This document shows positions 22,076 through 29,889 of a stretch of DNA of 33,022 nt, piece after piece. The stretch spans positions 1-33,022 of the forward strand of contig JAGMAI010000110.1 in the NCBI GenBank assembly GCA_023130895.1, in the 5' to 3' direction. The translations under genes were made by a program, and so were the position numbers. Position 1 is the stretch's first letter. Every line of letters starts with the position of its first letter. The notes below the pieces were generated by a model. The model saw only the letters and a program-made list of their open reading frames with translations, searched no databases and was not told where the DNA came from. Source of the stretch: Thermoplasmata archaeon (GTDB lineage Archaea; Thermoplasmatota; Thermoplasmata; RBG-16-68-12; JAGMCJ01).

Positions 22076-22429
22076 ATGGTACACCAAGAAGCCTGCAAGA
22101 GCGTGTCCGTTGATGAGGCCAAGGTGGCGGAAGTCGCTGGCAAGATGCTCGACCGGGATGCCTTCTACAGGCTGTCCGAGATGTTCAAGGCCCTCGGGGA
22201 CGGGACACGCATCAGGATCCTCTACGCGCTCTCGGCAGAGGAGCTGTGTCCCTGCGAGCTCGCTTTCCTGCTCGACATGTCGATGTCCGCCATTTCGCAT
22301 CAGCTCAGGACGCTCAGGTCCCTCGGGTTCGTGAGGGACCGAAGAGAGGGGAAGAACGTCTACTACTCCCTCTATGACGAGCACGTGAGGGTACTACTGA
22401 AGACCACCGTCGAACACATGAAGGAGTGA
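22076..22429 (+). CDS. ArsR/SmtB-family metal-sensing repressor (CadC type)
   Basis: A 117-aa winged-helix dimeric repressor. The recognition helix region is MSMSAISHQLRTLRSLGFV, and FKALGDGTRIRILYAL is the usual lead-in. Metal-site cysteines fall at residues 7, 58 and 60 (ELCPCELA), matching the alpha3N soft-metal site of CadC, which senses Cd, Pb or Zn. It lies 15 bases before the P-type ATPase gene, so metal would induce export. An operator-like palindrome overlaps the promoter. Confidence 0.92.
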   Translation: MVHQEACKSVSVDEAKVAEVAGKMLDRDAFYRLSEMFKALGDGTRIRILYALSAEELCPCELAFLLDMSMSAISHQLRTLRSLGFVRDRREGKNVYYSLYDEHVRVLLKTTVEHMKE

Positions 22430-22444
22430 ACCGAGGGAGGGTGA

Positions 22445-24571
22445 ATGGCGCTTGACAGGCAGAAGGTGAGGGTCGAGGGCCTTCACTGCGTCGACTGCGT
22501 CAAGAGCGTTGAGAAGACAATCTCCAAGTTCGCAGGCGTGAGAAGTGTCTCCATCAGCTTCGCGACGGGGAGCATGGAGATCGAGTATGACACGGACGAG
22601 GTCTCGCTGGAGGAGATCCAGCGGGCGGTCAGGAGACTCGGCTACGGGTTCCTCAGAGAAGAGGTGGAAGGCGAGAGGGTATTCTCCCTGTCCAACAGGG
22701 AGTTCGTCCTCGCCCTGCTCTCCGGGTCGTTCCTGGCGGTCGGACTGCTCCTTGCCCTCGCTGGTCAGGACCCCGGGGTCCTGGATCTCGGCGGGTGGCA
22801 AATCACGCTCTCGGAGTCCCTGTTCGTCGCTGCGATGATCTTCGGCGGGTACTTCCCCGCAAGACGCACGATGACGGCGATCGCGAACAAGAGCTTCGTG
22901 ATGGACGGCCTCATGGTCGTTGGAGCCCTGGGCGCTGTGCTGATAGATGCCTTCGCCGAGGGAGCCGCGATCCTCTTCCTCTTCTCTCTCGCCGAGCTTC
23001 TCGAGGACTACTCGGTGGAAAGGACCAGGGACTCGCTCAGATCGCTCGTGGACCTGAAGCCCAAGATGGCGAGCGTCAAGCGGGGCGATGCCTTCGTTCG
23101 CGCAAGGGTCGACGATATCACCGTCGGAGACATCGTTCTCGTCAAGCCGGGCGAACAGGTCAGTGTCGATGGCATCGTACGTGCGGGGGAGTCGACCGTT
23201 GACCAGTCACCCATAACCGGGGAGTCGGTCCCGGTGCGGAAGGGAGTCGGCGATGAGGTCTTCGCGGGAACCGTGAACCGGGAAGGAAGGATCGAGATCA
23301 GCGTCACGAAGGAGTCCTCCGACACGGCGCTGTCGAGGATAATCCAGCTCGTGGAATCGGCCGCAGACAGGAAATCAGACACCGCCCGGTTCATCGACAG
23401 ATTCGCGAAGTACTACACGCCCGCCGTCCTCCTCATGGCCGTGGCGGTAGCCGCGATACCGACCCTCCTGGGCCAACCGTTCGACGTGTGGTTCTACAAG
23501 GCCCTGCTCCTGCTGCTGATCTCGTGCCCGTGCGCGCTGGCGATATCCACTCCCATATCAATGGCCTCGAGCATCACGAGCGCTGCGAGGAACGGCGTGC
23601 TCATCAAGGGAGGGGCATACGTGGAGAGGCTCGAGGAGATCGACACGATAGCGTTCGACAAGACGGGAACGCTGACCGAGGGCGAAATGGAGGTCACCGA
23701 TGTGATCCCGCTCGCCGGTCATTCGCGCGCAGACGTCCTCCGCGTGGCTGCTTCGCTGGAGTGCCTATCCGAACACCCGCTCGGGCTGGCGATCGCGGAG
23801 TTGGCGGGGAAGGAGGGCGTTCCCCTGGAATGCGTCGAGAGCTTCCAGTCGATTCCCGGAAAAGGCCTCAAGGGAGAGATTGGCGGGGAACCGCACCTGA
23901 TCGGATCGGACAGGCTGTTCGAGACCGCTTCGAACCCGCTCATGGATAAGAAGCGCTCCTTGGAAAGGCAGGGAAAGACGACGGTGTTCGTGGGCAAGGA
24001 GGGCGAACCGCTCGGCGTGATTGCACTGGCTGACCGCGTTAGAGGTTCGGCGAGGGACGCGATGCTCAGGCTCCGATCAGGCGGGAGATACGACCTCGTG
24101 ATGCTTACGGGGGACAACGAGGCCGTGGCCAGGAGGATCGCTGGGCAGTTGGGGATCGATGACTTCCGTGCGAATCTGATGCCCGAGGAGAAGGTCGGCG
24201 CCATCGAGGCCATGTCGAGAGGCGGAAGGAAGGTCGCCATGGTGGGCGATGGTGTCAATGACGCCCCAGCGCTGGCGGCAGCGGACCTCGGGATAGCCAT
24301 GGGTGCAGCGGGCTCCGATTCGGCACTGGAGATCGCGGACGCCGCTCTGCTCGGAGACGATCTCTCCAAGGTGCCCTACATGCTGGACCTGGGAAGGAGG
24401 ACCATGCGGGTCGTCAGGAGCAACATCGTTGCGGCCATTGCCGTCAAGCTGACGTTCGCGGTGCTCGTCTTCCCGGGCCTCGTGACCCTCTGGATGGCGG
24501 TCGCGATAGGAGACATGGGCGTGTCCCTCGGCGTCATCCTCAACGCGCTGAGATTGGCGAGGGTGAAGTAG
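22445..24571 (+). CDS. cadA: Heavy-metal P-type ATPase, Zn/Cd/Pb exporter type
   Basis: A P1B ATPase of 708 aa exporting soft divalent metals. An N-terminal heavy-metal-associated domain carries GLHCVDC (residues 12-18). Then come the membrane region, actuator loop PITGESVPV, metal-channel motif SCPCALAIST, phosphorylation site DKTGTLTEG, nucleotide-domain SEHPLGLAI, MLTGDN, and hinge GDGVNDAPALAAADLG. The last helices contain a lysine (AVKLTF) and GDMGVSLGVILNALRL; this Lys/Asp pair marks the Zn/Cd/Pb subgroup and argues against copper. GGGAGGG lies just before the ATG. Co-transcribed with the ArsR repressor. Confidence 0.95.
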   Translation: MALDRQKVRVEGLHCVDCVKSVEKTISKFAGVRSVSISFATGSMEIEYDTDEVSLEEIQRAVRRLGYGFLREEVEGERVFSLSNREFVLALLSGSFLAVGLLLALAGQDPGVLDLGGWQITLSESLFVAAMIFGGYFPARRTMTAIANKSFVMDGLMVVGALGAVLIDAFAEGAAILFLFSLAELLEDYSVERTRDSLRSLVDLKPKMASVKRGDAFVRARVDDITVGDIVLVKPGEQVSVDGIVRAGESTVDQSPITGESVPVRKGVGDEVFAGTVNREGRIEISVTKESSDTALSRIIQLVESAADRKSDTARFIDRFAKYYTPAVLLMAVAVAAIPTLLGQPFDVWFYKALLLLLISCPCALAISTPISMASSITSAARNGVLIKGGAYVERLEEIDTIAFDKTGTLTEGEMEVTDVIPLAGHSRADVLRVAASLECLSEHPLGLAIAELAGKEGVPLECVESFQSIPGKGLKGEIGGEPHLIGSDRLFETASNPLMDKKRSLERQGKTTVFVGKEGEPLGVIALADRVRGSARDAMLRLRSGGRYDLVMLTGDNEAVARRIAGQLGIDDFRANLMPEEKVGAIEAMSRGGRKVAMVGDGVNDAPALAAADLGIAMGAAGSDSALEIADAALLGDDLSKVPYMLDLGRRTMRVVRSNIVAAIAVKLTFAVLVFPGLVTLWMAVAIGDMGVSLGVILNALRLARVK

Positions 24572-24606
24572 CCACTGTTCTCTTTATTGATAACCGCGAA
24601 CCAACG

Positions 24607-24615
24607 ACTAAATAG
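24607..24615 (+). promoter_or_regulatory. TATA-like box for the MscS channel
   Basis: ACTAAATAG is centred about 28 bases before ATG 24639, giving a leaderless transcript and favouring that ATG over the track's TTG at 24630. Confidence 0.55.
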
Positions 24616-24638
24616 TTTCGCGGGGCTGTTTGCTAACA

Positions 24639-25718
24639 ATGTCATCCAGCGGGAAGAAGAGATGGCCCACGGTGCTTCTCCTCATTCTCTTCGTCGTTAT
24701 CCTCATCGTACTCCTCGGGAGCTACTCGGTCATACCGAACATCCTTCCATTTGACATCACCCTGAGCGAATACGCGCCGTTCATAATCTCCGGGCTGATC
24801 ATCATCGCCACCAAGATCTGGCTTGACCTCATGGGGCCCCTCTTCATACATGCATTCTCCACGAGAACGAAATCGGAGGCGGACGCCGCGGCCATATATC
24901 AGATTGTCAGCTACGTCGCGTGGTTCGTCGCCCTCGGAGCGGTGCTTTGGACTGCGGCTGGCGGTCCAGAGGGAGGCATGAGCCTGCTGAGCCTCGGCCT
25001 GGTCAGCGCGGCGGCGATCTACGTCCTGCAAGGACCGCTGCTCAACATCGTCGGCTGGGCTGTTCTCGTCTACAGGGGGATCTACACGCTCGGGGACAGG
25101 ATCAAGATCAAGGACCTCAGTGGATACGTCACGAACATATCCATAATGAACACGACCGTCCGCGAGTTCGGCGGATGGATGAGCGGGGACACATTCACAG
25201 GACGAGTTGCGTCCATCCCGAACAGCTTCGTGCTGGAGGCGAACGTCTACAACTACACAAAGGACACCAACATCATCTGGGACGAACTGGAGGTCAACGT
25301 GACGTACGAGAGCGATATCGCCAAAGCCCAGCGGCATGTGCTCGATGCGACGGAGGAGGTCGCCGGGAGGTTCATGCAGAAGTACTCCAGCTTCGTCAAG
25401 GAGAAGATCGAGTTCAGTGACATCAAGGACATCGCCATAGTAAAGCCCAGGGTGCTTGCCAAGCTGGGCGACTACTCCGTTCGTCTGTTCGCAGTATACT
25501 TCTGCCAGGCCCAGAGGAGGCGAGAGGTCAGGTCGCGGATAATCACTGCCGTCTTGCGGAGGTTCAGCGAGGACGATGATGTCCAGATCGCGTATCCTCA
25601 CGTCGAGGTCGTGCCCTACAAGCACAGACCATTCGAGAGCCGCGCGGCCGACGTCCCTGTTGAAAGTTTCTCTGTCGTCCCATCGAAGCGCAAGGGCAGC
25701 GTGAAGGAAGAGAGCTAG
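24639..25718 (+). CDS. MscS-family small-conductance mechanosensitive channel
   Basis: A 359-aa membrane protein. Hydrophobic helices lie at about 11-32, 46-66, 88-105 and 115-145; the last is the pore-lining helix and runs into the MscS beta domain, seen as YRGIYTLGDRIKIKDLSGYV, TTVREFGG and GRVASIPNSFVLEANVYNY. A cytosolic alpha/beta part follows. It relieves osmotic downshock in its family. The C-terminus is a charged tail. The start is ATG 24639 by promoter spacing. It stands alone between the metal-export operon and the PEPCK-like gene. Confidence 0.9.
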   Translation: MSSSGKKRWPTVLLLILFVVILIVLLGSYSVIPNILPFDITLSEYAPFIISGLIIIATKIWLDLMGPLFIHAFSTRTKSEADAAAIYQIVSYVAWFVALGAVLWTAAGGPEGGMSLLSLGLVSAAAIYVLQGPLLNIVGWAVLVYRGIYTLGDRIKIKDLSGYVTNISIMNTTVREFGGWMSGDTFTGRVASIPNSFVLEANVYNYTKDTNIIWDELEVNVTYESDIAKAQRHVLDATEEVAGRFMQKYSSFVKEKIEFSDIKDIAIVKPRVLAKLGDYSVRLFAVYFCQAQRRREVRSRIITAVLRRFSEDDDVQIAYPHVEVVPYKHRPFESRAADVPVESFSVVPSKRKGSVKEES

Positions 25719-25731
25719 CCCGCATACGGAA

Positions 25732-25740
25732 CCTTTATGC
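25732..25740 (+). promoter_or_regulatory. TATA-like box for the PEPCK-like gene
   Basis: CCTTTATGC contains the track's proposed ATG (25737), so that ATG is probably part of the promoter. Predicted transcription starts near 25762, two bases before ATG 25764. Confidence 0.5.
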
Positions 25741-25763
25741 TGGAATCCGCGATGACCGCCTCG

Positions 25764-27680
25764 ATGAATGACGGTACCTTCTCGTTGGAAGACGATATTC
25801 GCCTTGACGCTTCGAAAGTGACGCACAATCCGGACGACGACTTCTACAGGGAGTTCCTGAAGCCCTACTACGTGCTCACGAAGGACGGGCAGTTCCTCTT
25901 CGCCTCTACGCAGGCGGGGCGGAGACCGGACAGGGCGTTCTACATGGTGCCAGAGGACTACCCGCTCGGAACCCGCCAGAGGCCTTTTGACGTCGAGATA
26001 GGCAAGGCGCTCTACGACGTCGCCCTCCGATATCTGAGGACGGCTAGAGTGATCGTCCAGGAGGGAATACAAGGGGAGTCCGGCTACGAGGTCGGACTGA
26101 GGGTAACGACGACCGTGGAGAACCCGCACAGCGCGTACATCGCCTGGATGGGGAAGATGATGATCTTCCCGCCAAAGGAGAACATGCACGTCCACTGCTT
26201 CAACTACATCATACCGGAGCCCCTTCCCGCCGAGTACGTGAGGGAGATCCAGGAGTTCTGGCCCGAGTACGATCCGAAGGAGCCCATCACGCTGTACGAC
26301 TTCATGGACATGAAGAACGACGTCAGGCGGGTCCTCAGCCTCGGGATCGACTATTTCGGCGGGGCATACAAGAAGCCCAACCTCACGATGGTGTGGAACA
26401 GGGGAGAGCTGGACGGCCTGATATCGTACCATGCTGGATGCACGACGGACAGGGTCCTCAAGGGCCTGAGCGGGACGGGAAAGACCACGCTCACGGTCGG
26501 GCCCGAGCTGGAGCAGGATGACGCGTGCTTCGGACGCCCCGTTCTGGATTCAAGCGGGAACGTAGATTCCGTCGAGCTCGTTGGGCTGGAGGCCGCGAGC
26601 TTCGCCAAATCGGAGGGTCTCGTTCCTGGCAGCCCCGAATGGCCCGGGCTGATGAGGTCCGCTGAGACCGACGAGGGCGGGAAGAGACCGATCATCCTGG
26701 CCATGAACATCGATTGCGAGAACGTGGACTTCGTCCGCAAGACTATCGCTGACTACGAGGTGCTTGTCCCCGAGGTCGAGGAAGGAAAGCAGGCGGGGTC
26801 CCTGCAGTGCACGAGGTACGAGAAGAGCGGGACCACGAACGGGAGGTTCATATTCCTCTTCAGCGAGCTGAACCCGGGCTGGGGCTCAGGCGGGAAGAAG
26901 TGGCTGCGGTCCGAGTCGCTCAGCTACAAGAGGTTCGATGTCCTGGAGCCGATGCTCCGGGTGACGGACCCCGCCATGGCGACGGCGATGGACAGCGGGT
27001 GCGAGAGCATAATCACCTCGGCGATAGCCGCCCAGAAGGTCGGGACGAGGGTGAGGTCCTATGCCGCCACGGACTTCATGGTCGGGGAGCAGTCCAGGCA
27101 GGCGCTGGTCAAGCTGAAGATGTACCGGGACCTCGGTCTGGGTCCGGACGGCAAGCTCGTCTTCTTCATCAACAACGCCGGCTTCGTGGGCGAGTACGAC
27201 CTGCACGGCGATCAGATCCGCAAGCTGGACGAGAACGGCGAGCCCGTGCCGGAGAGGGATGACAGGGGCGAGGTCGAGCGGGACATGGCCGGAGAGGTGA
27301 AGTACGTCGGCCAGGGGGAGAAGGTAACGGTGCAGGACTCGAAGACGCTCGTGCACCTCGCTGAGCACAGGAAGATCGAGAGCTGGATAGAGAACCCGAT
27401 ATACGGGTACCTCCTGCCGGACCCGCGAGAGCTGGAGGAGAGGCACGGGATGAAGGACTTCGCGAGGCGGTTCAACCCGCTCAGGTTCTACTCCCCGACG
27501 GACATCGTGCGGTTCGCGGAGAGGGACATCAAGGAGAGGACGGAGTTCCTCGGGAACCTCTTCAAGGGGCAGAACGGTGAGGACGAGCTCCGCGATGTCA
27601 TGCGCGTCTGGGAGAAGGTCACGATCCCCTCGGAGGACGAGTTGAGGGAGTTCTACGAGAGGCACTACGGGGTTCCGTAG
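25764..27680 (+). CDS. Divergent ATP-type phosphoenolpyruvate carboxykinase-like protein (638 aa)
   Basis: The P-loop GLSGTGKTTLT (about residues 234-244) is the PEPCK kinase-1 motif. DD follows it at the same distance as the metal-binding GDD of ATP-PEPCK, here QDDACFG. Upstream, AYKKPNLTMVWNRGELDGLISYHAGC aligns with the stretch bearing the Lys and His metal ligands. Canonical PEPCK interconverts oxaloacetate and PEP, but here the usual DDEHGW is DDACFG, the protein is about 100 residues longer, and other signatures are not clear. It may belong to an uncharacterised clan relative (the DUF4914-type proteins are one possibility I recall but cannot check). The start is ATG 25764, not 25737, by TATA position. 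Confidence 0.72.
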   Translation: MNDGTFSLEDDIRLDASKVTHNPDDDFYREFLKPYYVLTKDGQFLFASTQAGRRPDRAFYMVPEDYPLGTRQRPFDVEIGKALYDVALRYLRTARVIVQEGIQGESGYEVGLRVTTTVENPHSAYIAWMGKMMIFPPKENMHVHCFNYIIPEPLPAEYVREIQEFWPEYDPKEPITLYDFMDMKNDVRRVLSLGIDYFGGAYKKPNLTMVWNRGELDGLISYHAGCTTDRVLKGLSGTGKTTLTVGPELEQDDACFGRPVLDSSGNVDSVELVGLEAASFAKSEGLVPGSPEWPGLMRSAETDEGGKRPIILAMNIDCENVDFVRKTIADYEVLVPEVEEGKQAGSLQCTRYEKSGTTNGRFIFLFSELNPGWGSGGKKWLRSESLSYKRFDVLEPMLRVTDPAMATAMDSGCESIITSAIAAQKVGTRVRSYAATDFMVGEQSRQALVKLKMYRDLGLGPDGKLVFFINNAGFVGEYDLHGDQIRKLDENGEPVPERDDRGEVERDMAGEVKYVGQGEKVTVQDSKTLVHLAEHRKIESWIENPIYGYLLPDPRELEERHGMKDFARRFNPLRFYSPTDIVRFAERDIKERTEFLGNLFKGQNGEDELRDVMRVWEKVTIPSEDELREFYERHYGVP

Positions 27681-27830
27681 TCCGTCCACTCGACGATAAT
27701 GCTCTCATGCAACAGAGCAGACGCGGAGTCTCCACAAAGGATATTAGGATGAGTGTGGATTCGAATGTCGTTGGGGAGGAGATCGGGAAAAGAGGCTGCT
27801 TCCTGCCCGCCAAGATGACAGGGGTCTGAA

Positions 27831-28391
27831 ATGGCTAGAACGTGGATGGAGATCGGACTTCTCGTAGGGACAGCCATGTTCGTCCTCGGTACGGTCGGTG
27901 CTATAGCCATGCTGGGCCTCAACATGCATTGGAAATACATGTCGATCTGCTCCTTCTCCGGAGCGTCAATTGAATGCCTGGACTACGGCGCCTACCGCGA
28001 GGGGGAAGAGTGGACCTGGAGGGGGTATATGACCGCGCTCGGGATCGTCGTGGCAGGAAGTGGACTGGTATACATCTCATCGACTGGAAACCGCCGTCGA
28101 ACGCCGGACAGACGGAAAGCTTTCGACCTCGGCGCGAAGGTTTGGATCATACTCATCGTCGCAGGATTCGCGTGCCTATTCGCGGGCTACTGTCTGGACA
28201 ACAGCCTCGATCCACTCTGGGCTTGGCAGAACTGGTATGTGCACGTGATAATCAACGCACTCGAAAGTGTGGTCTGGCTTCTGTGGATCGTCGCGTTCGG
28301 TGCGATGTTCATTGCGAGAAGTGAGTGGGTACTCCCGAGGGCCCGTTCAGAAGAGAAGGACGCTCCCGCCTCAGACACGGCACGAAAGTAG
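27831..28391 (+). CDS. Four-helix membrane protein of unknown function (186 aa)
   Basis: Four hydrophobic segments at about residues 8-30, 66-83, 103-121 and 138-162 give an integral membrane protein. A 35-residue loop between helices one and two holds two cysteines (SICSFSGASIEC) that could be disulfide-bonded outside the cell. AGGGG lies about eight bases before the ATG. The C-terminal tail is charged and probably cytosolic. No family is recognised, and the neighbours give no functional hint. Confidence 0.65.
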   Translation: MARTWMEIGLLVGTAMFVLGTVGAIAMLGLNMHWKYMSICSFSGASIECLDYGAYREGEEWTWRGYMTALGIVVAGSGLVYISSTGNRRRTPDRRKAFDLGAKVWIILIVAGFACLFAGYCLDNSLDPLWAWQNWYVHVIINALESVVWLLWIVAFGAMFIARSEWVLPRARSEEKDAPASDTARK

Positions 28392-28497
28392 GATGCGGAA
28401 AGCGTTGCAGCGGCAACCGTTTGGCGAAACGACATTGTACTCCAGTGTGGATTAGACTGCTGAGGGATGGCATAGGCCAGCAATTGGAGGAAGTGAG

Positions 28498-28974
28498 ATG
28501 ATCGATGAAGTCCGGATACTAGTGAACCCCAAAATCACCGCTGACCAGCTCTACTCCTTCTACGAAAGGAACGATATCTGCGAGGAGGGTCTGGGCAAGG
28601 AGGTCGCCTCGAGAGTGCTGAAACACAGCAGCCTCATAGTCGGTGCCTTTGAAGGGGACAAGCTCGTCGGTATCGCGCGAGCCATGTTCGACGGTTGTTC
28701 TGCGAACATCTCTGAGTTCTCATTGGAATTGAAACACCAAGGTGAGGGTCTCAAGTATGACAATGGCTCGCTGCTCGAGAAAGACTCTCACGGAATCGGG
28801 AAGAGAATGGGCAAGGTTCTCATCGAGGAGCTATTCGGGATGGGAGCGACATTCATTGACTACTACTTGGTTGAGGATTGCGAGGAGGGCTTCTTCCAAT
28901 CGATTGGCTTTGAGCACAACACAGGTCACCTTGTCTATTACATCGATAGACGCCCCTACGTTCTCAGGAAGTAG
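28498..28974 (+). CDS. GNAT-family N-acetyltransferase (158 aa)
   Basis: Normal length for a single GNAT domain, which transfers an acetyl group from acetyl-CoA to an amine. Visible are the central strand LIVGAFEGDKLVGIARAMFDG and the acetyl-CoA loop DSHGIGKRMGKVLIEELFGMG, followed by the family-typical EGFFQSIGFEHN. The substrate is unknown. GGAGG is well placed before ATG 28498. It converges with the methyltransferase gene, with 16 bases between the stops. Confidence 0.85.
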   Translation: MIDEVRILVNPKITADQLYSFYERNDICEEGLGKEVASRVLKHSSLIVGAFEGDKLVGIARAMFDGCSANISEFSLELKHQGEGLKYDNGSLLEKDSHGIGKRMGKVLIEELFGMGATFIDYYLVEDCEEGFFQSIGFEHNTGHLVYYIDRRPYVLRK

Positions 28975-28990
28975 GCTGCTCGTTCCTGGC

Positions 28991-29689
28991 CTAGTCGCCC
29001 TTGCGAGTCTTCTTCGCCAACAAGTACAAGTGCTCCTCGTGCTGCCCGTGGAATTCCTCGCCCTCAATCGAGGACTGGATGATGGAAAATCCAGCCTTCT
29101 CCACCATCTTCTTGGATGTCTCTGAATCATAGTGAGACCAATACATCCTCACTCCGAAAAAGCGGTCGTCGGGAGAGCTGACCCAGTCTGTCGATCCCAA
29201 GGTCAGGAGTATCAGGCCGCCCTCCTTCAGCATCTTGTGCATTCGCTTGAACAGGTCCGCGTGCTCTTCTCGAGGAACATGGATGATGGCCACAAGCGAG
29301 ATGATCGCGTCGAATGCTCCATCCGGGAAGGAGATCTCGGTCATATCACCTATGAAGAAGTTGCCTTCTGGCACTTGTTTCCTCGCGAGGTGGATCTGCC
29401 TCCTTGAGATATCGACTCCCGTCACATCATAATGCTCGACCAGAAGCTTTGTGATCGGCACGCCTGAACCACAGCCTAGGTCCAGAACCCTGGACCCGTC
29501 TGGAAGGCGCTCAAGGAGAAGACTGAGGTACTTCTTGTCCCTGCGACCCATACTCTTTCTTGCTCTGGTGTACTCCTCTGCTATCCTGTCGTAGCCCCCC
29601 TCGACGATTCGCTTCTCACGACTGATGTTCGCCTTGCCTCCACGATATAGTAGTGCCATGTGATCGGGATGCCGGTCTTGGTGTGTCAC
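28991..29689 (-). CDS. Class I SAM-dependent methyltransferase (232 aa)
   Basis: A Rossmann-fold methyltransferase. SAM-binding motif I is VLDLGCGSGVPITKLL, and the acidic end of strand 2 is VTGVDISRRQI; FFIGDMTEISFPDGAFDAIISL and MLKEGGLILLTLGS follow in the usual order. YDRIAEEYTRAR is a typical lead-in for small-molecule methyltransferases of the UbiE-like group. The substrate is unknown. The start is uncertain: GTG 29689 has only a weak site upstream, and the ATG at codon 11 (29659) is an alternative. Confidence 0.87.
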   Translation of the reverse strand: MTHQDRHPDHMALLYRGGKANISREKRIVEGGYDRIAEEYTRARKSMGRRDKKYLSLLLERLPDGSRVLDLGCGSGVPITKLLVEHYDVTGVDISRRQIHLARKQVPEGNFFIGDMTEISFPDGAFDAIISLVAIIHVPREEHADLFKRMHKMLKEGGLILLTLGSTDWVSSPDDRFFGVRMYWSHYDSETSKKMVEKAGFSIIQSSIEGEEFHGQHEEHLYLLAKKTRKGD

Positions 29690-29847
29690 CTTTCGTGCTC
29701 ATGAATCCACTCCGTCTCTTGGATCAAAGAAATCATGTCCACATTGGTCTGGAACCGCCAGACGCTACATAAAGGATTCGTCAGGAACTGCGGTTGGTCA
29801 TGAAGAGGGATGACATCCCGCAGAGAGGAGCGGTCTCGACCAGAAGG

Positions 29848-29856
29848 CTTTTAAGT
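29848..29856 (+). promoter_or_regulatory. TATA-like box for the propeller protein gene
   Basis: CTTTTAAGT predicts transcription from about 29878, after the track's ATG at 29794. This supports ATG 29890 as start, with GGAGG directly before it. Confidence 0.6.
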
Positions 29857-29889
29857 GGATATTGGGATGATTCGCTGCGGGTGGAGGAG

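Noticed and set aside
24642-26432. 596-aa minus-strand ORF
   Set aside because: It spans the MscS and PEPCK-like genes antisense, with no family motif; a high-GC frame artefact.
29794-29889. N-terminal extension of the propeller protein
   Set aside because: It lies upstream of or across the TATA-like box and would place 32 charged residues before the signal peptide.
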